A DNA stretch of 64,000 nucleotides from Streptomyces lichenis. GTDB taxonomy: Bacteria > Actinomycetota > Actinomycetes > Streptomycetales > Streptomycetaceae. Position 1 is the stretch's first letter; each line of letters starts with the position of its first letter. Shown here piece after piece: positions 7,546 to 15,818 of the stretch. The notes under the pieces are model-generated. The model saw only the letters and a list, made by a program, of their open reading frames with translations, made no database searches and was not told the DNA's origin. The DNA lies in contig NZ_JALPTH010000016.1 of NCBI RefSeq assembly GCF_023218175.1, positions 62,001 to 126,000 on the forward strand. Direction: 5' to 3'. Both the position numbers and the translations under genes were made by a program.

Positions 7546-9936
7546 CTAGCGTGCCGTCCCGCCGCGCCCGGTCGCCGTGCCCTTGACCGCGTCCAGCGCG
7601 TAGACGCAGCGGTCCTTGCTGCACGCGTACACCACGCCCGCCCGGGCCACCAGCGAGCCGGTGATCTCGCCGCCGGTGGTGAGCTTCCAGCGCAGCTGCC
7701 CGCCGGCCGCGTCCACCGTGTAGAGGACGTGGTCGGCCGAGCCGAAGTGCAGCCGGCCGTCGGCGACCACCGGGGCGCCGATGATCGGGCCGCCGGCCGG
7801 GAAGCGCCACTTCGGGGTGCCGGTGACCGCGTCCAGGGTGTAGAGCGCGCTGCCGCTGCCGACGTGCACATGGCCGTCGGCGACCAGCACCGGCTCGGTG
7901 GACTGGCGGGACTCGGTGGCGATCCGCCAGCGGTCCTTGCCGGTCGTCGCGTCCAGCGCGTAGACCGTGCCGAGGTAGTCCGCCAGGTACACCCCTCCGC
8001 CGGTGACCGCCGGGCCGGGGGCGAAGGCGGGCGGCGAGAGGAAGACCGCGGGGGCCTCGAAGTGCCAGCGCACATGCCCGGAGGCGATGTCCACCGAGAG
8101 CACCCGGGTGCCGGCCGCCACATACGCGTAGCCGTCCTCCGCGGTGGTCACCCGCACCGGCGCGCCCCCGCAGGAGGCGGCGTCGCCGACGGGGTAGGAC
8201 CAGCGCTCGATGCCGGTGCGGGCGTCCAGGGCGCGCAGCCGGGCGTCCTTCCAGACGAAGACGGTGTCGCCGTGCAGGGCGGGCCCGGCGTCGGCGGTCT
8301 CGAAGTCGGTCTGGGCGCCGGTGACCTCCCAGAGCCGGGAGCCGTTGGAGGCCTCCCAGCCCTGGACGCCGCCGCCCCGGGTGCCGGTGACCACGGTGCC
8401 GCGGTCCACGGCGAGCGAGTACACCCAGGCGTCGGTGTTCAGCCGCCACCGCTCGGTGCCGTCCAGGGCGTCCAGCGCGTACAGCGAGGGGCCGTCGGAG
8501 GCGTGCACCCGCCCGTTCTCGACCGCCATGGTCCAGGCGACCTCGCGGGTCTTGAACTGGCGCCGCCCGGTGGCCGTGTCCAGCGCGTGCACCTCGAAGG
8601 AGGTGACGTAGAGCAGGTCGCCGTCGACGATCGGGGTGCCCCAGACGTCGTTGGACATCCGGAACCGCCAGGGCCGCCAGCGGCCGGGACCGGTGGGCTC
8701 CTGGGCGGGCATCGGCGGCACGGACGGCGGTACGGGGGCGGGGGCGGCCCCGGTGACCGGGGCCGCCGCGCCGCCGGCTCCGGTGAGCCCGGCCGGGCGG
8801 CGGATCCAGCCGGTGGCGGGTCCGGCGTCGGCGACCACGGCCGCGCGGGTGTCGGCGACCCGCGGCCCGGGGCCGATCGGCACGGGACCGGCGCCGAGGC
8901 GCACCGGGGCGCCCGGGGCGCGCGCATGGCCGGTGCGCGGGTCGGCGCCGTGGCCGCCGGGTCCGTGCCCGGGTCCAGGCGCGGGCCGGGAGGGCGGGAC
9001 GGGCGGCGGCGCGGAGGGCATCGGCGGGGGCGGCGGGGGGTTGGGGCGGCCGCCGCGGCGGGCCTCGATCATCGCGGTGGAGCGCGCCGGCAGCCAGGCC
9101 GAGGCGGTGCCGCTGTCGTCGCCGCCGGCGAAGAGGTGCGGGGCCAGCTGGGACTGGAGGTCGGCCGGGGTGGGCCGCCGGGTGGGGTCCTGGTCCATAC
9201 AGGACTCGATGAGCGGCCGCAGCTCCTCGGGCAGGCCCTCCAGGTCGGGGCCCTCGCGCAGCAGCATGAAGACGGTCTCGACCGGGTTGGCGCCGTGGAA
9301 CGGGGCGTGTCCGGTGGCGGCGAACACCAGGGTCGAGCCGAGCGAGAAGACATCGCTGGCGCCGGTGACGCTGCGCGAGTCGCGGGCCTGCTCGGGGGAC
9401 ATGTAGGCGGGGGTCCCGACGGCGACGTTGGTCATGGTCAGCCGGGTGTTGGAGACCCCGGAGGCGATACCGAAGTCGATGACCCGGGGCCCGTCCTCCA
9501 CCACCAGGACGTTGGAGGGCTTGAGGTCGCGGTGGACCAGGTCGGCGCCGTGGATGGACTGCAGCGCCTCGGCGATGCCGGCCGCCAGCCACCGTACGGC
9601 CTGGGCGGGCATCGGCCCGCACTCGTTGACGATCTCCTCCAGGGAGGGCGCCGGGACGTAGGCGGTGGCCAGCCAGGGCACGGCGGCCCGGGGGTCGGCG
9701 TCGACCACGGCCGCGGTGTAGAAGCCGGAGACCGCCCGGGCGGCCTCCACCTCGCGGGTGAAGCGGACGCGGAACAGCTGGTCGTCGGCGAGCTCGGTCC
9801 GCACGGTCTTGATCGCCACGCGCCGGCCGGACGCCGACCGCGCGAGATACACCAGGCCCATGCCGCCGGCCCCGAGCCGGCCCAGCACCTCGAAGGGCCC
9901 GATGCGTCTCGGGTCGTGCTGCGTCAGCTGGTCCAC
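7546..9936 (-). CDS. afsK: AfsK-type serine/threonine kinase with beta-propeller C-terminus
   Basis: A 796-residue eukaryotic-type kinase. The kinase domain (about residues 15-275) shows the glycine loop GRLGAGGMGLVY, the VAIK lysine, HRDLKPSN, the DFG motif (VIDFGIAS) and an activation loop rich in Thr (TMTNVAVGTPAYMSPEQ). A proline-rich linker (about 300-420) is followed by repeated PQQ/WD-like blades (YALDALDGTERWRL and similar). This is AfsK, which autophosphorylates and phosphorylates AfsR. No transmembrane helix is seen, as in the family. The start is the GTG at 9936 (VDQLTQHDPRR), ten bases after GGGAGG; the upstream ATG at 10044 gives a non-homologous leader. Confidence 0.94.
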   Translation of the reverse strand: MDQLTQHDPRRIGPFEVLGRLGAGGMGLVYLARSASGRRVAIKTVRTELADDQLFRVRFTREVEAARAVSGFYTAAVVDADPRAAVPWLATAYVPAPSLEEIVNECGPMPAQAVRWLAAGIAEALQSIHGADLVHRDLKPSNVLVVEDGPRVIDFGIASGVSNTRLTMTNVAVGTPAYMSPEQARDSRSVTGASDVFSLGSTLVFAATGHAPFHGANPVETVFMLLREGPDLEGLPEELRPLIESCMDQDPTRRPTPADLQSQLAPHLFAGGDDSGTASAWLPARSTAMIEARRGGRPNPPPPPPMPSAPPPVPPSRPAPGPGHGPGGHGADPRTGHARAPGAPVRLGAGPVPIGPGPRVADTRAAVVADAGPATGWIRRPAGLTGAGGAAAPVTGAAPAPVPPSVPPMPAQEPTGPGRWRPWRFRMSNDVWGTPIVDGDLLYVTSFEVHALDTATGRRQFKTREVAWTMAVENGRVHASDGPSLYALDALDGTERWRLNTDAWVYSLAVDRGTVVTGTRGGGVQGWEASNGSRLWEVTGAQTDFETADAGPALHGDTVFVWKDARLRALDARTGIERWSYPVGDAASCGGAPVRVTTAEDGYAYVAAGTRVLSVDIASGHVRWHFEAPAVFLSPPAFAPGPAVTGGGVYLADYLGTVYALDATTGKDRWRIATESRQSTEPVLVADGHVHVGSGSALYTLDAVTGTPKWRFPAGGPIIGAPVVADGRLHFGSADHVLYTVDAAGGQLRWKLTTGGEITGSLVARAGVVYACSKDRCVYALDAVKGTATGRGGTAR

Positions 9937-10163
9937 TTGCCTGCCACCTCCCCGTGGGGGCCCTTGGATGGTCGGCCCCCGTGGACCCCGATTCTTCCTG
10001 TCCGAGGCGGCGGTTGCGAACCCGGGGGCGTATCGGGGTGTCATGCCCTTTTCCGGACCGGAAGCGGGTAGTGGGGGTGGTGTCAGGCGTCCCCTGGTGG
10101 CGTCAAAGGCCGCCTTCGGCCCGTCGGGCCGTCCTCGGGCTCGTCAGGCCGTCCTTGGGCTCG

Positions 10164-11015
10164 TCAGGCCGCCTCGGGCTCGGCCAGCACGGCGAAGACC
10201 GCGCCCTGGTCGTCGGCGAGGAGGGCGATCCGGCCGTACGGGGTGTCGAACGGCGGTTCGTTGATCCGGCCGCCCAGCTCGGTGGCGCGGGCGGCGGTCT
10301 CGTCGCAGTCGGCGACCGAGAAGTAGACCAGGAAGTGGGCGGGCATCGCGGCCGGGAAGGCGTCGGTGATCACGCTGCGCCCGCCGACCGCGTTCTCGTC
10401 GCTGGCCCGCGTCCCGGCCGGCGACCAGACCCGGAAGTCCACGGTGGCGTCGTCCAGGTCGTGCACCTGGAAGCCGAACACCGTCTCGTAGAAGGCGTCC
10501 ACGCTGTCCTTGTCCCGGGTGTAGACCTCGGTCCAGCAGAAGGAGCCCGGTTCGCCCTGCCGCTCGAAGCCGCTCTGCCCGCCCGCCTCCCAGAGCCCGA
10601 AGACGGCGCCGCCCGGGTCGGCGGCCTGGGCGATGACGGCCAGGCCGCCGGTGAGCGGCACCGGGTCGGTGATCACCAGTCCGCCGGCCTCCGTCACCCG
10701 GCGCGCGGCGGCCGGGGCGTCGGGGGTGGCGAAGTAGACGTTCCAGGTGGTGGGCATGCGGCCGTCCCGCTTGGGCGCGAGCGCGGCGACCCGGCGGCCG
10801 TCCCGGTAGGCGGTGGCGTACGGGGCGGCCTCCCCGGAACCGACCCGGTCGACGCCGTCCCGGACCCGGTCGGCACCGTCCGGCCCGAGCGCGCCGAGCC
10901 CGTCGGCCTCCTCGAAGGACCAGTCGAACAGGCCCCCGTAGAAGCGCTTGCCGGCCCGGACGTCGGGCAGCAGCACGTCCGCCCAGCACGGGGTGCCCTC
11001 TGCGAATGCGGCCAT
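10164..11015 (-). CDS. Two-domain VOC (glyoxalase-fold) protein next to afsK
   Basis: A 283-residue protein with two tandem VOC/glyoxalase domains. Domain one starts at PCWADVLLPDVRAGKRFYGGLF; domain two starts at FCWTEVYTRDKDSVDAFYETVF. This resembles the Cfp30B/27-kDa antigen family. Substrate is unknown; such proteins are often annotated as hydroxylases without evidence. It is adjacent to and co-oriented with afsK, 227 bp away. In S. coelicolor the gene flanking afsK encodes KbpA, an AfsK-binding inhibitor of about 250 residues. Position suggests this could be its counterpart, which I infer but cannot confirm. The start ATG is supported by AAAGGGA. Confidence 0.82.
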   Translation of the reverse strand: MAAFAEGTPCWADVLLPDVRAGKRFYGGLFDWSFEEADGLGALGPDGADRVRDGVDRVGSGEAAPYATAYRDGRRVAALAPKRDGRMPTTWNVYFATPDAPAAARRVTEAGGLVITDPVPLTGGLAVIAQAADPGGAVFGLWEAGGQSGFERQGEPGSFCWTEVYTRDKDSVDAFYETVFGFQVHDLDDATVDFRVWSPAGTRASDENAVGGRSVITDAFPAAMPAHFLVYFSVADCDETAARATELGGRINEPPFDTPYGRIALLADDQGAVFAVLAEPEAA

Positions 11016-11417
11016 GGAACCGATCCCTTTCCCTGGAACGCGGAACGCCGGAAGCCGGAACACCGGAACACGGAAGGCGGAACGCCGGGGCGATCCGGCG
11101 GTCCGCCCCACTGCTTCCCCTGCTTCCACCGCCTCCACGCTAAAGGCGTATCGGGCGCCGCGCAGAAATGAATGCTCCGGCTTTCCCCGCACCCGGCGCA
11201 CCCAGCGCACCGAAAGCCCGGGGAAACCGGTGAAATCGGCACCCTAGGCGGCCATCGCCACCGGATTTCCCGGCCGCCCTCATGACGCCTCCCGAGTGAT
11301 CCCGCCGACCCCTTCTCCTTCCCTCCGCTCCTCGCCCATCCCCGCCGATCCTCCTCCCCCTCACCCCATTGCAGTCGGCCGAATAGCGCCCCGATCGTCC
11401 GTCGGTAAGCTGACGGC
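11016..11417. other. Divergent intergenic region with short GGAAC repeats
   Basis: This 402-bp gap separates the VOC gene from the TetR gene. The segment 11035-11090 carries a run of degenerate CGGAACxCCGGAA repeats just upstream of the VOC ribosome site. A -10-like TAAGCT lies at 11406-11411, six bases before the TetR ATG, so the TetR message may be leaderless. No ORF of quality is present. Confidence 0.4.
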
Positions 11418-12065
11418 ATGACAGGACAAGTACGTACCGTCGACGGCCGCGTGGCCGGCCGGCGTGGCCAGGCGACGCGGCAGAAGCTGCTCGACTGCCT
11501 CAGCGAGATGTTCGGCTCCTCGCCGTACCGGGACGTCAAAGTCATCGACGTCGCCCGTAAGGCGGGGACTTCTCCGGCGACCTTCTACCAGTACTTCCCC
11601 GACGTCGAGGGCGCGGTCCTCGAAATCGCCGAGGAAATGGCGAAGGAAAGCGGCGAGCTGGCCGATCTGGCCTCCGGCCGTTCCTGGGTCGGCAAGGCCG
11701 CCTGGAGCGCCTCCGAGGAGCTGGTCGACGGATTCCTCGACTTCTGGCGCCGCAATGACGCGCTGCTTCGGGTGATCGACCTGGGCGCGGCGGAGGGCGA
11801 CAAGCGGTTCGCGAAGATCCGGCTGAAGATCCTCGGTTCGGTGACCTCGGGAATCTCCGACGCGGTCAAGGAACTCCAGGCCAAGAACCGGGTCGACAAG
11901 GACATCAACGCGGCGGCGGTGGCGGGTGCACTGGTCACCATGATGGCCGGTGTGGCCTCCCAGCCGAAGGCCTTCCAGGCCTGGGGCGTGAAGCAGGCCG
12001 AGGTCAGACCCAATCTGGCGCTGCTGGTGCATCTGGGCATCACCGGCAAGAAGCCCGCCCGCTGA
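11418..12065 (+). CDS. TetR-family transcriptional regulator
   Basis: A 215-residue regulator with an N-terminal helix-turn-helix (about residues 15-65; VIDVARKAGTSPATFYQYFPD is the recognition-helix region) and an all-helical ligand/dimer domain. It stands alone facing away from the VOC gene and afsK. There is no Shine-Dalgarno, but TAAGCT six bases before the ATG fits a -10 box for a leaderless transcript. The ligand and targets are unknown; the shared divergent gap with the VOC gene suggests it may regulate itself and that gene. Confidence 0.9.
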   Translation: MTGQVRTVDGRVAGRRGQATRQKLLDCLSEMFGSSPYRDVKVIDVARKAGTSPATFYQYFPDVEGAVLEIAEEMAKESGELADLASGRSWVGKAAWSASEELVDGFLDFWRRNDALLRVIDLGAAEGDKRFAKIRLKILGSVTSGISDAVKELQAKNRVDKDINAAAVAGALVTMMAGVASQPKAFQAWGVKQAEVRPNLALLVHLGITGKKPAR

Positions 12066-12320
12066 GCCACCCCGGCCGCCACCCGTGCAGTAACGTTCCG
12101 CCAGCTCCACCGCCCCGCCCCCTGGAGCCCTCCCGCCGGACGGCCCCGCCCGCCCCCGCCGCCGGTCCTGTCGCGGCGCGGGGCGGGCGGCAGGACGACG
12201 GGGCGGATCGCCGACCGGGCGGACGTCCACCGCGGACCCGGTGCCCGGGCGCCTCCCGGACCGGCGCATCGGAACGGACCGGCGGATCCGCCGCCCGGCG
12301 GCGCCCCGCATCATGTCCCC

Positions 12321-12992
12321 ATGGACCAAGCCCGTTTCGACGAGATCCTGCGCGCCCAGCCGGTCTGGGACACCGAGTTGCCCTCCTTCGACCCGGACCG
12401 GGTCCCCTCGGCGCCGCTGCCCCTCTTCCACGACTGGTTCGCGGCCGCCGCCGAGGCGGGGCAGGCCGAGCCGCACACCATGACGCTGGCCACCGTGGAC
12501 GCCGAGGGGCGCCCGGACGCGCGGGTCGTCATCCTGCACGGCGCCGACGAGCACGGCTGGCACTTCGCCACCCACGCCACCAGCGCCAAGGGCCGCCAGC
12601 TCGCGGCCGCCCCGGACGCCGCCCTCTGCTTCTACTGGCCCGCCCAGGGCCGCCAGATCCGGGTGCGCGGCACGGTCGTCTCCGGCACCCCCGAGGAGGC
12701 GTACGAGGATCTGCACGTCCGCTCCACGGGTGCGCTGGCCGCGGCCCTGGTCGGCCGGCAGAGCGAGGTGCTGGACTCCCTCCCGGCGCTGACCCGGGCG
12801 AGCGAGGCCGCCTGGGAGCGGGCCCAGGAGGAGCCGGAGACCTCCGCCGAGACGTGGACGGTCTACGCGCTGACCGCGACCGAGGCCGAGTTCTTCCAGG
12901 GCGACGCCCGCCGCCGCCATGTACGCCTGCGCTACCGGCGCGCGGCGGACGGCGACGGCGTCGGCTGGGTACGGGAGTTGCTCTGGCCCTAG
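12321..12992 (+). CDS. Pyridoxamine 5'-phosphate oxidase-family flavoprotein
   Basis: A 223-residue FMN-binding split-barrel protein of the PNPOx family. Visible features are HTMTLATVDAEGRPDARVVIL (first strands), GWHFATHATSAKGRQLAA (FMN phosphate site) and QIRVRGTVVSG, with a C-terminal dimerisation part ending RRHVRLRYRR. A more canonical pdxH sits at 42.2-42.9 kb, so this divergent paralogue may have another substrate. The ATG at 12321 has CATCAT six bases before it and no strong ribosome site, suggesting leaderless expression. Confidence 0.85.
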   Translation: MDQARFDEILRAQPVWDTELPSFDPDRVPSAPLPLFHDWFAAAAEAGQAEPHTMTLATVDAEGRPDARVVILHGADEHGWHFATHATSAKGRQLAAAPDAALCFYWPAQGRQIRVRGTVVSGTPEEAYEDLHVRSTGALAAALVGRQSEVLDSLPALTRASEAAWERAQEEPETSAETWTVYALTATEAEFFQGDARRRHVRLRYRRAADGDGVGWVRELLWP

Positions 12993-13033
12993 GGCGCCGA
13001 CACACACCGCGCCCACTCCGCTACCCTGCGCGC

Positions 13034-13267
13034 ATGCCACAGCACTCGACTCCCCGCACCCCGGCCCGGTCCCGGGCGTTCGCGCTCACCGCCGGCGCGG
13101 CGACCGCCCTGCTGGCCGCGACGGCCGCGCAGCTGCTGCTCCCCCACGCCGCGGCGACCCAGACCCGCCACACCCTGGCCGAGCCCCCCGCCCCGTACAC
13201 CCCCACTCCCCCACCGGCGCCCGAGGAGGGCTGGACGACGCACATCTACGCGCCGGACTGGCGATGA
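13034..13267 (+). CDS. Small putative secreted or membrane-anchored protein
   Basis: A 77-residue ORF beginning MPQHSTPRTPARSRAF, followed by an Ala/Leu hydrophobic segment (ALTAGAATALLAATAAQLLL) and a Pro-rich outer tail. It looks like a signal-anchored short protein. Its existence is supported by a -10-like TACCCT at 13022-13027, six bases before the ATG, as for its neighbours. Its stop codon overlaps the -35 element of the next promoter. Function unknown. Confidence 0.55.
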   Translation: MPQHSTPRTPARSRAFALTAGAATALLAATAAQLLLPHAAATQTRHTLAEPPAPYTPTPPPAPEEGWTTHIYAPDWR

Positions 13268-13293
13268 CGGAGCGGGAGGATCGTCGGTAGGAT
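13265..13293 (+). promoter_or_regulatory. Promoter of RHH/PIN operon, leaderless
   Basis: TGACGG (13265-13270), a 17-bp spacer and TAGGAT (13288-13293) match the principal-sigma consensus. The ATG begins only seven bases after the -10, so transcription should start at or next to the start codon. GGTAGG before and CCTACC after the start codon form an inverted repeat that could be an autoregulatory operator. Confidence 0.65.
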
Positions 13294-13300
13294 ACGGAAT

Positions 13301-13564
13301 ATGTCCGACCCTACCGGCAAGTACTCCATCACGATGCCGCGAGACATCGCAGAGGCCGCCCGCGCCCGCAGCGGCCCGTCCGGCCTGTCCGCCTATGTGG
13401 CCGCCGCCGTCGCCCGCCAGATCGAGCGCGACAACCTCAACGAGCTCATCAGCGTCGCCGAGGCCGAACACGGGCCCATCGGCGAAGAAGAGATCCAGGC
13501 ACTGCGCGACCAGCTTCACCAGGCCCGCGAGCACCAGCAGGACAGCGAGGCGACCGCCGCGTGA
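13301..13564 (+). CDS. Ribbon-helix-helix antitoxin (VapB-like)
   Basis: An 87-residue protein whose first 45 residues fit a RHH/CopG DNA-binding fold: YSITMPRDIAEAARA as beta strand plus helix, then LSAYVAAAVARQIERDN. A charged C-terminal helix (EEIQALRDQLHQAREHQ) would wrap the toxin. It overlaps the downstream PIN gene by 4 bp (GTGA), typical of toxin-antitoxin operons. A paralogous pair is found at 44.4-45.1 kb on the other strand. Confidence 0.85.
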   Translation: MSDPTGKYSITMPRDIAEAARARSGPSGLSAYVAAAVARQIERDNLNELISVAEAEHGPIGEEEIQALRDQLHQAREHQQDSEATAA

Positions 13565-13974
13565 ATCGGCCTGCCGCGACTCCCGGCGGCACTCTGGTCC
13601 TGGACAGCGAGGGACTGGCCAAGGCTGTATCGCGTGAACGGACCGTCACAGGCTGGCTCTCGCTCGCCCGCGCCGACGACCTCCGCGTGATCACCTCCGC
13701 CGCCGCCTTGGTGGAGGTGGTGCACCCCCGGATCAATCGGTCGGCCCTTGAGTGGACACTGTCCCGGCTCGTCGTCGAGCCTGTGACCGATCCGATTGCC
13801 CGCCACGCCGCGCGACTCCTCGCCGACGCCGGGCTGCACGGCCACACGTACGCCGTCGACGCCGTGCTGGGCGCCACCGCCTTGGCCGCTCCGGGACCGG
13901 TCACAGTCCTCACCTCGGATCCGGAGGACTTGACCGCCCTGTGCGGTAACCGTCTCACCGTGATCAAGGTCTGA
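13561..13974 (+). CDS. PIN-domain RNase toxin (VapC-like)
   Basis: A 137-residue PIN domain. The acidic metal ligands are visible in LVLDSEGLAKA, ALVEVVHP, TYAVDAVLGATAL and VLTSDPEDL, in the right order for an active Mg-dependent RNase. It starts with GTG overlapping the antitoxin stop. Compared with the pair at 44.4 kb it shares LHGH-YA(V/I)DA, LSR--VEPVT and the TSD motif, so the two toxins are paralogues. The likely target is structured RNA such as tRNA, by family knowledge only. Confidence 0.88.
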   Translation: MNRPAATPGGTLVLDSEGLAKAVSRERTVTGWLSLARADDLRVITSAAALVEVVHPRINRSALEWTLSRLVVEPVTDPIARHAARLLADAGLHGHTYAVDAVLGATALAAPGPVTVLTSDPEDLTALCGNRLTVIKV

Positions 13975-13997
13975 CCGGACGGCGGACGGGGGATGGG

Positions 13998-15017
13998 TCA
14001 GCGCCCCAGCCGGCTCAGCTCCCCCATGGCCTCCCGTTCCAGGCGGGCGAGTTCGGCCAGCAGGTCGCCCGCCTGTCCGAGGCAGCGCTCGTCGCCCGTC
14101 TCGCCGGCCCGGGCGACCAGTGCCGCGACCTCCGTCCACCCCCGCGCCGCCTCGGCGTACAGCCGGTGCCCGGTCCGCAGACGACTCCGGTCCGGCAGCC
14201 CGGCGGACTCGGCGCACTCGGCGAGGAAGTCGCGGTAGAGGTTGCGGAAGAGCGCGCCGCCGGTGCCGCCCTCCTCCATCAGCAGGGCGGCCCGCGGCAG
14301 GTCGCGCGCCGGGTCGGCGGCCCGCCGGAGCCAGCCGCGCACCAGCTTTCCGGCCTTCTCGACGCCCCGGTGGCCGAGGTTGGCGATGGGCGGGTCGAGG
14401 AAGGCGTCCGCGCAGGCGGTGACGGCCGGGACGATCGCGTCCGGCAGGGAGGGCGGGTCCGCCGGGGCGGTGAGGGTGAAGGAGCGGTGCCGGGCGGTCA
14501 TCGGGCCGCGCTCGGCCCGGGCCCTGGCCAGCCCGGTCAGGCTGGTGGACACGGCTCCGCCCTGCTGGGTGGTGTCCACCAGATACGCGTCCGTGTCGTC
14601 GTAGCCGTACAGGGCGACGACATGCCCGCCGAAGTGCACCTTCGGCTCGAAGTAGTCCAGGTGGTGGCTGTCGAGCTGGAGTCCGACGGGCTGCCCGGCC
14701 TCCAGGGGCGCCACCGCGTTCTCCCAGGCCCTGCGCGGAGAGGCGGTCTCCCGGACCCGGAGGTCAAGCCCGAGCCGGGCGGCCAGGTTCCTGGTGAGCT
14801 CGAACGGCTTGACCCGGCCCCCCAGGAAGGGGAAGTCCATGCCCTTGGCGTCCCAGTAGACGAAGGACAGTCCGGAGCCGAGCCCGAAGAGCATGGCCTC
14901 GGACAGGTCGAGCCCCTGGTGCCGCAGCAGGACACCCAGGGCCGTGGTCTCGCAGTGCCGGGTCGTCCGTACGTCGACCCGGACCGCCTTCCTCACCTTG
15001 TGCGCGCTCTCCTCCAT
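13998..15017 (-). CDS. BtrH N-terminal-domain protein (cysteine-peptidase-like fold)
   Basis: A 339-residue protein whose N-terminal half matches the butirosin biosynthesis protein BtrH family. It shows a HCETTALGVLLRHQG motif with the Cys/His arrangement, LGSGLSFVYW, and a second His in HFGGHVVALYGYDD. The C-terminal half is helical and matches a domain of unknown function often fused to it. BtrH-like proteins transfer acyl groups from carrier proteins or act as peptidase-fold enzymes; the substrate here is unknown. Start ATG at 15017. It follows the 184-residue gene on the same strand by 25 bp and is probably cotranscribed. Confidence 0.8.
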   Translation of the reverse strand: MEESAHKVRKAVRVDVRTTRHCETTALGVLLRHQGLDLSEAMLFGLGSGLSFVYWDAKGMDFPFLGGRVKPFELTRNLAARLGLDLRVRETASPRRAWENAVAPLEAGQPVGLQLDSHHLDYFEPKVHFGGHVVALYGYDDTDAYLVDTTQQGGAVSTSLTGLARARAERGPMTARHRSFTLTAPADPPSLPDAIVPAVTACADAFLDPPIANLGHRGVEKAGKLVRGWLRRAADPARDLPRAALLMEEGGTGGALFRNLYRDFLAECAESAGLPDRSRLRTGHRLYAEAARGWTEVAALVARAGETGDERCLGQAGDLLAELARLEREAMGELSRLGR

Positions 15018-15042
15018 GCCGCCATGATGGCCCGGCCCCGCC

Positions 15043-15597
15043 TCACCCCGGGGTCGCGTCGCGCCAGGCCGCCTCGAACTCCTCCGCGCCCGTCTCCCAG
15101 GACGCGTACCGGGGGTCCCAGAGGTCCATCGGCGGGTTGAACAGCCAGTCCTCCGGGGTGGTCCGCACGGAGCTGCCGTCGGCGGCCACCTCGACCTGCC
15201 GCAGCCGCCGCCCGTCCGGCCCGAGCTCGCAGACCAGAGAGCTCCCCTCGCCGTCCTCCTGCCACCGCAGATACACCCGCTCCCGCCCGGCCAGCGCGCC
15301 GAACCCGGGCTCACCGCGCTGGGCCTCCCGCTGGGCCCGCAGCGAGCTGAGCGCGTCGGGGCCGGGCGCGTCCAGGTGCACCTCCTCCAGCCCCCACTCC
15401 GCCGCGCGGGCGCGGGTCTCCGGGTCGGTGACCACCTCGACCTCGGCGACCTCGCGCGGGATCTCCTCCGCCGAGGCCGCCCACACCCACCACCACACCC
15501 CGCCCATGCCGTAGTCATGGACCACCAGGTGCCGCGTCTTCCCCGCCACGGTCTCCGCCGCGGTCTCCGTGTCCGCCACCGTCCGCCCGTCCCCCAC
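15043..15597 (-). CDS. Hypothetical protein, Trp-rich
   Basis: A ~184-residue acidic protein I do not recognise. Notable strings are HDYGMGGVWWWVWAASAEE near the N-terminus, a RVYLRWQEDG strand and PEDWLFNPPMDLWDPRYA towards the end. No membrane segment or signal is present. The GTG at 15597 lies four bases after GGGAGG; a second GTG nine codons down is an alternative. It lies just upstream of the BtrH-like gene in the same direction. Confidence 0.65.
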   Translation of the reverse strand: MGDGRTVADTETAAETVAGKTRHLVVHDYGMGGVWWWVWAASAEEIPREVAEVEVVTDPETRARAAEWGLEEVHLDAPGPDALSSLRAQREAQRGEPGFGALAGRERVYLRWQEDGEGSSLVCELGPDGRRLRQVEVAADGSSVRTTPEDWLFNPPMDLWDPRYASWETGAEEFEAAWRDATPG

Positions 15598-15617
15598 GCG
15601 TCCTCCCGCCAAAACCA

Positions 15618-15818
15618 CTACTCCCGATCGCCGGCGTCCCAGTCCTCCGGCAGCCGGGGCGGGGTGCCCTGGGTCCACACCACCCGCAGCGCCGAGCCGG
15701 AGATCCGCCAGCCCTCCGCCGTCCTGACCAGCTCCGTCACCGTATGCCCCGCGGAGACGAACACACCCTCCGAGCCGTCCGCCAGTACCTGACAGTGCGG
15801 GAACCGCGGGACGCCGAG
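15618..15818 (-). pseudogene. 3' remnant of a SnoaL/NTF2-like gene
   Basis: On the minus strand about 66 codons read like the C-terminal part of a SnoaL/NTF2-like cone protein (VRTAEGWRISGSALRVVW, ending in WDAGDRE then TAG at 15618-15620). There is no start codon, and an in-frame TGA closes the frame just inside the YoeB-like gene. The 5' half is therefore missing, and its place is taken by the toxin gene on the other strand. The homology is by eye. Confidence 0.5.
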
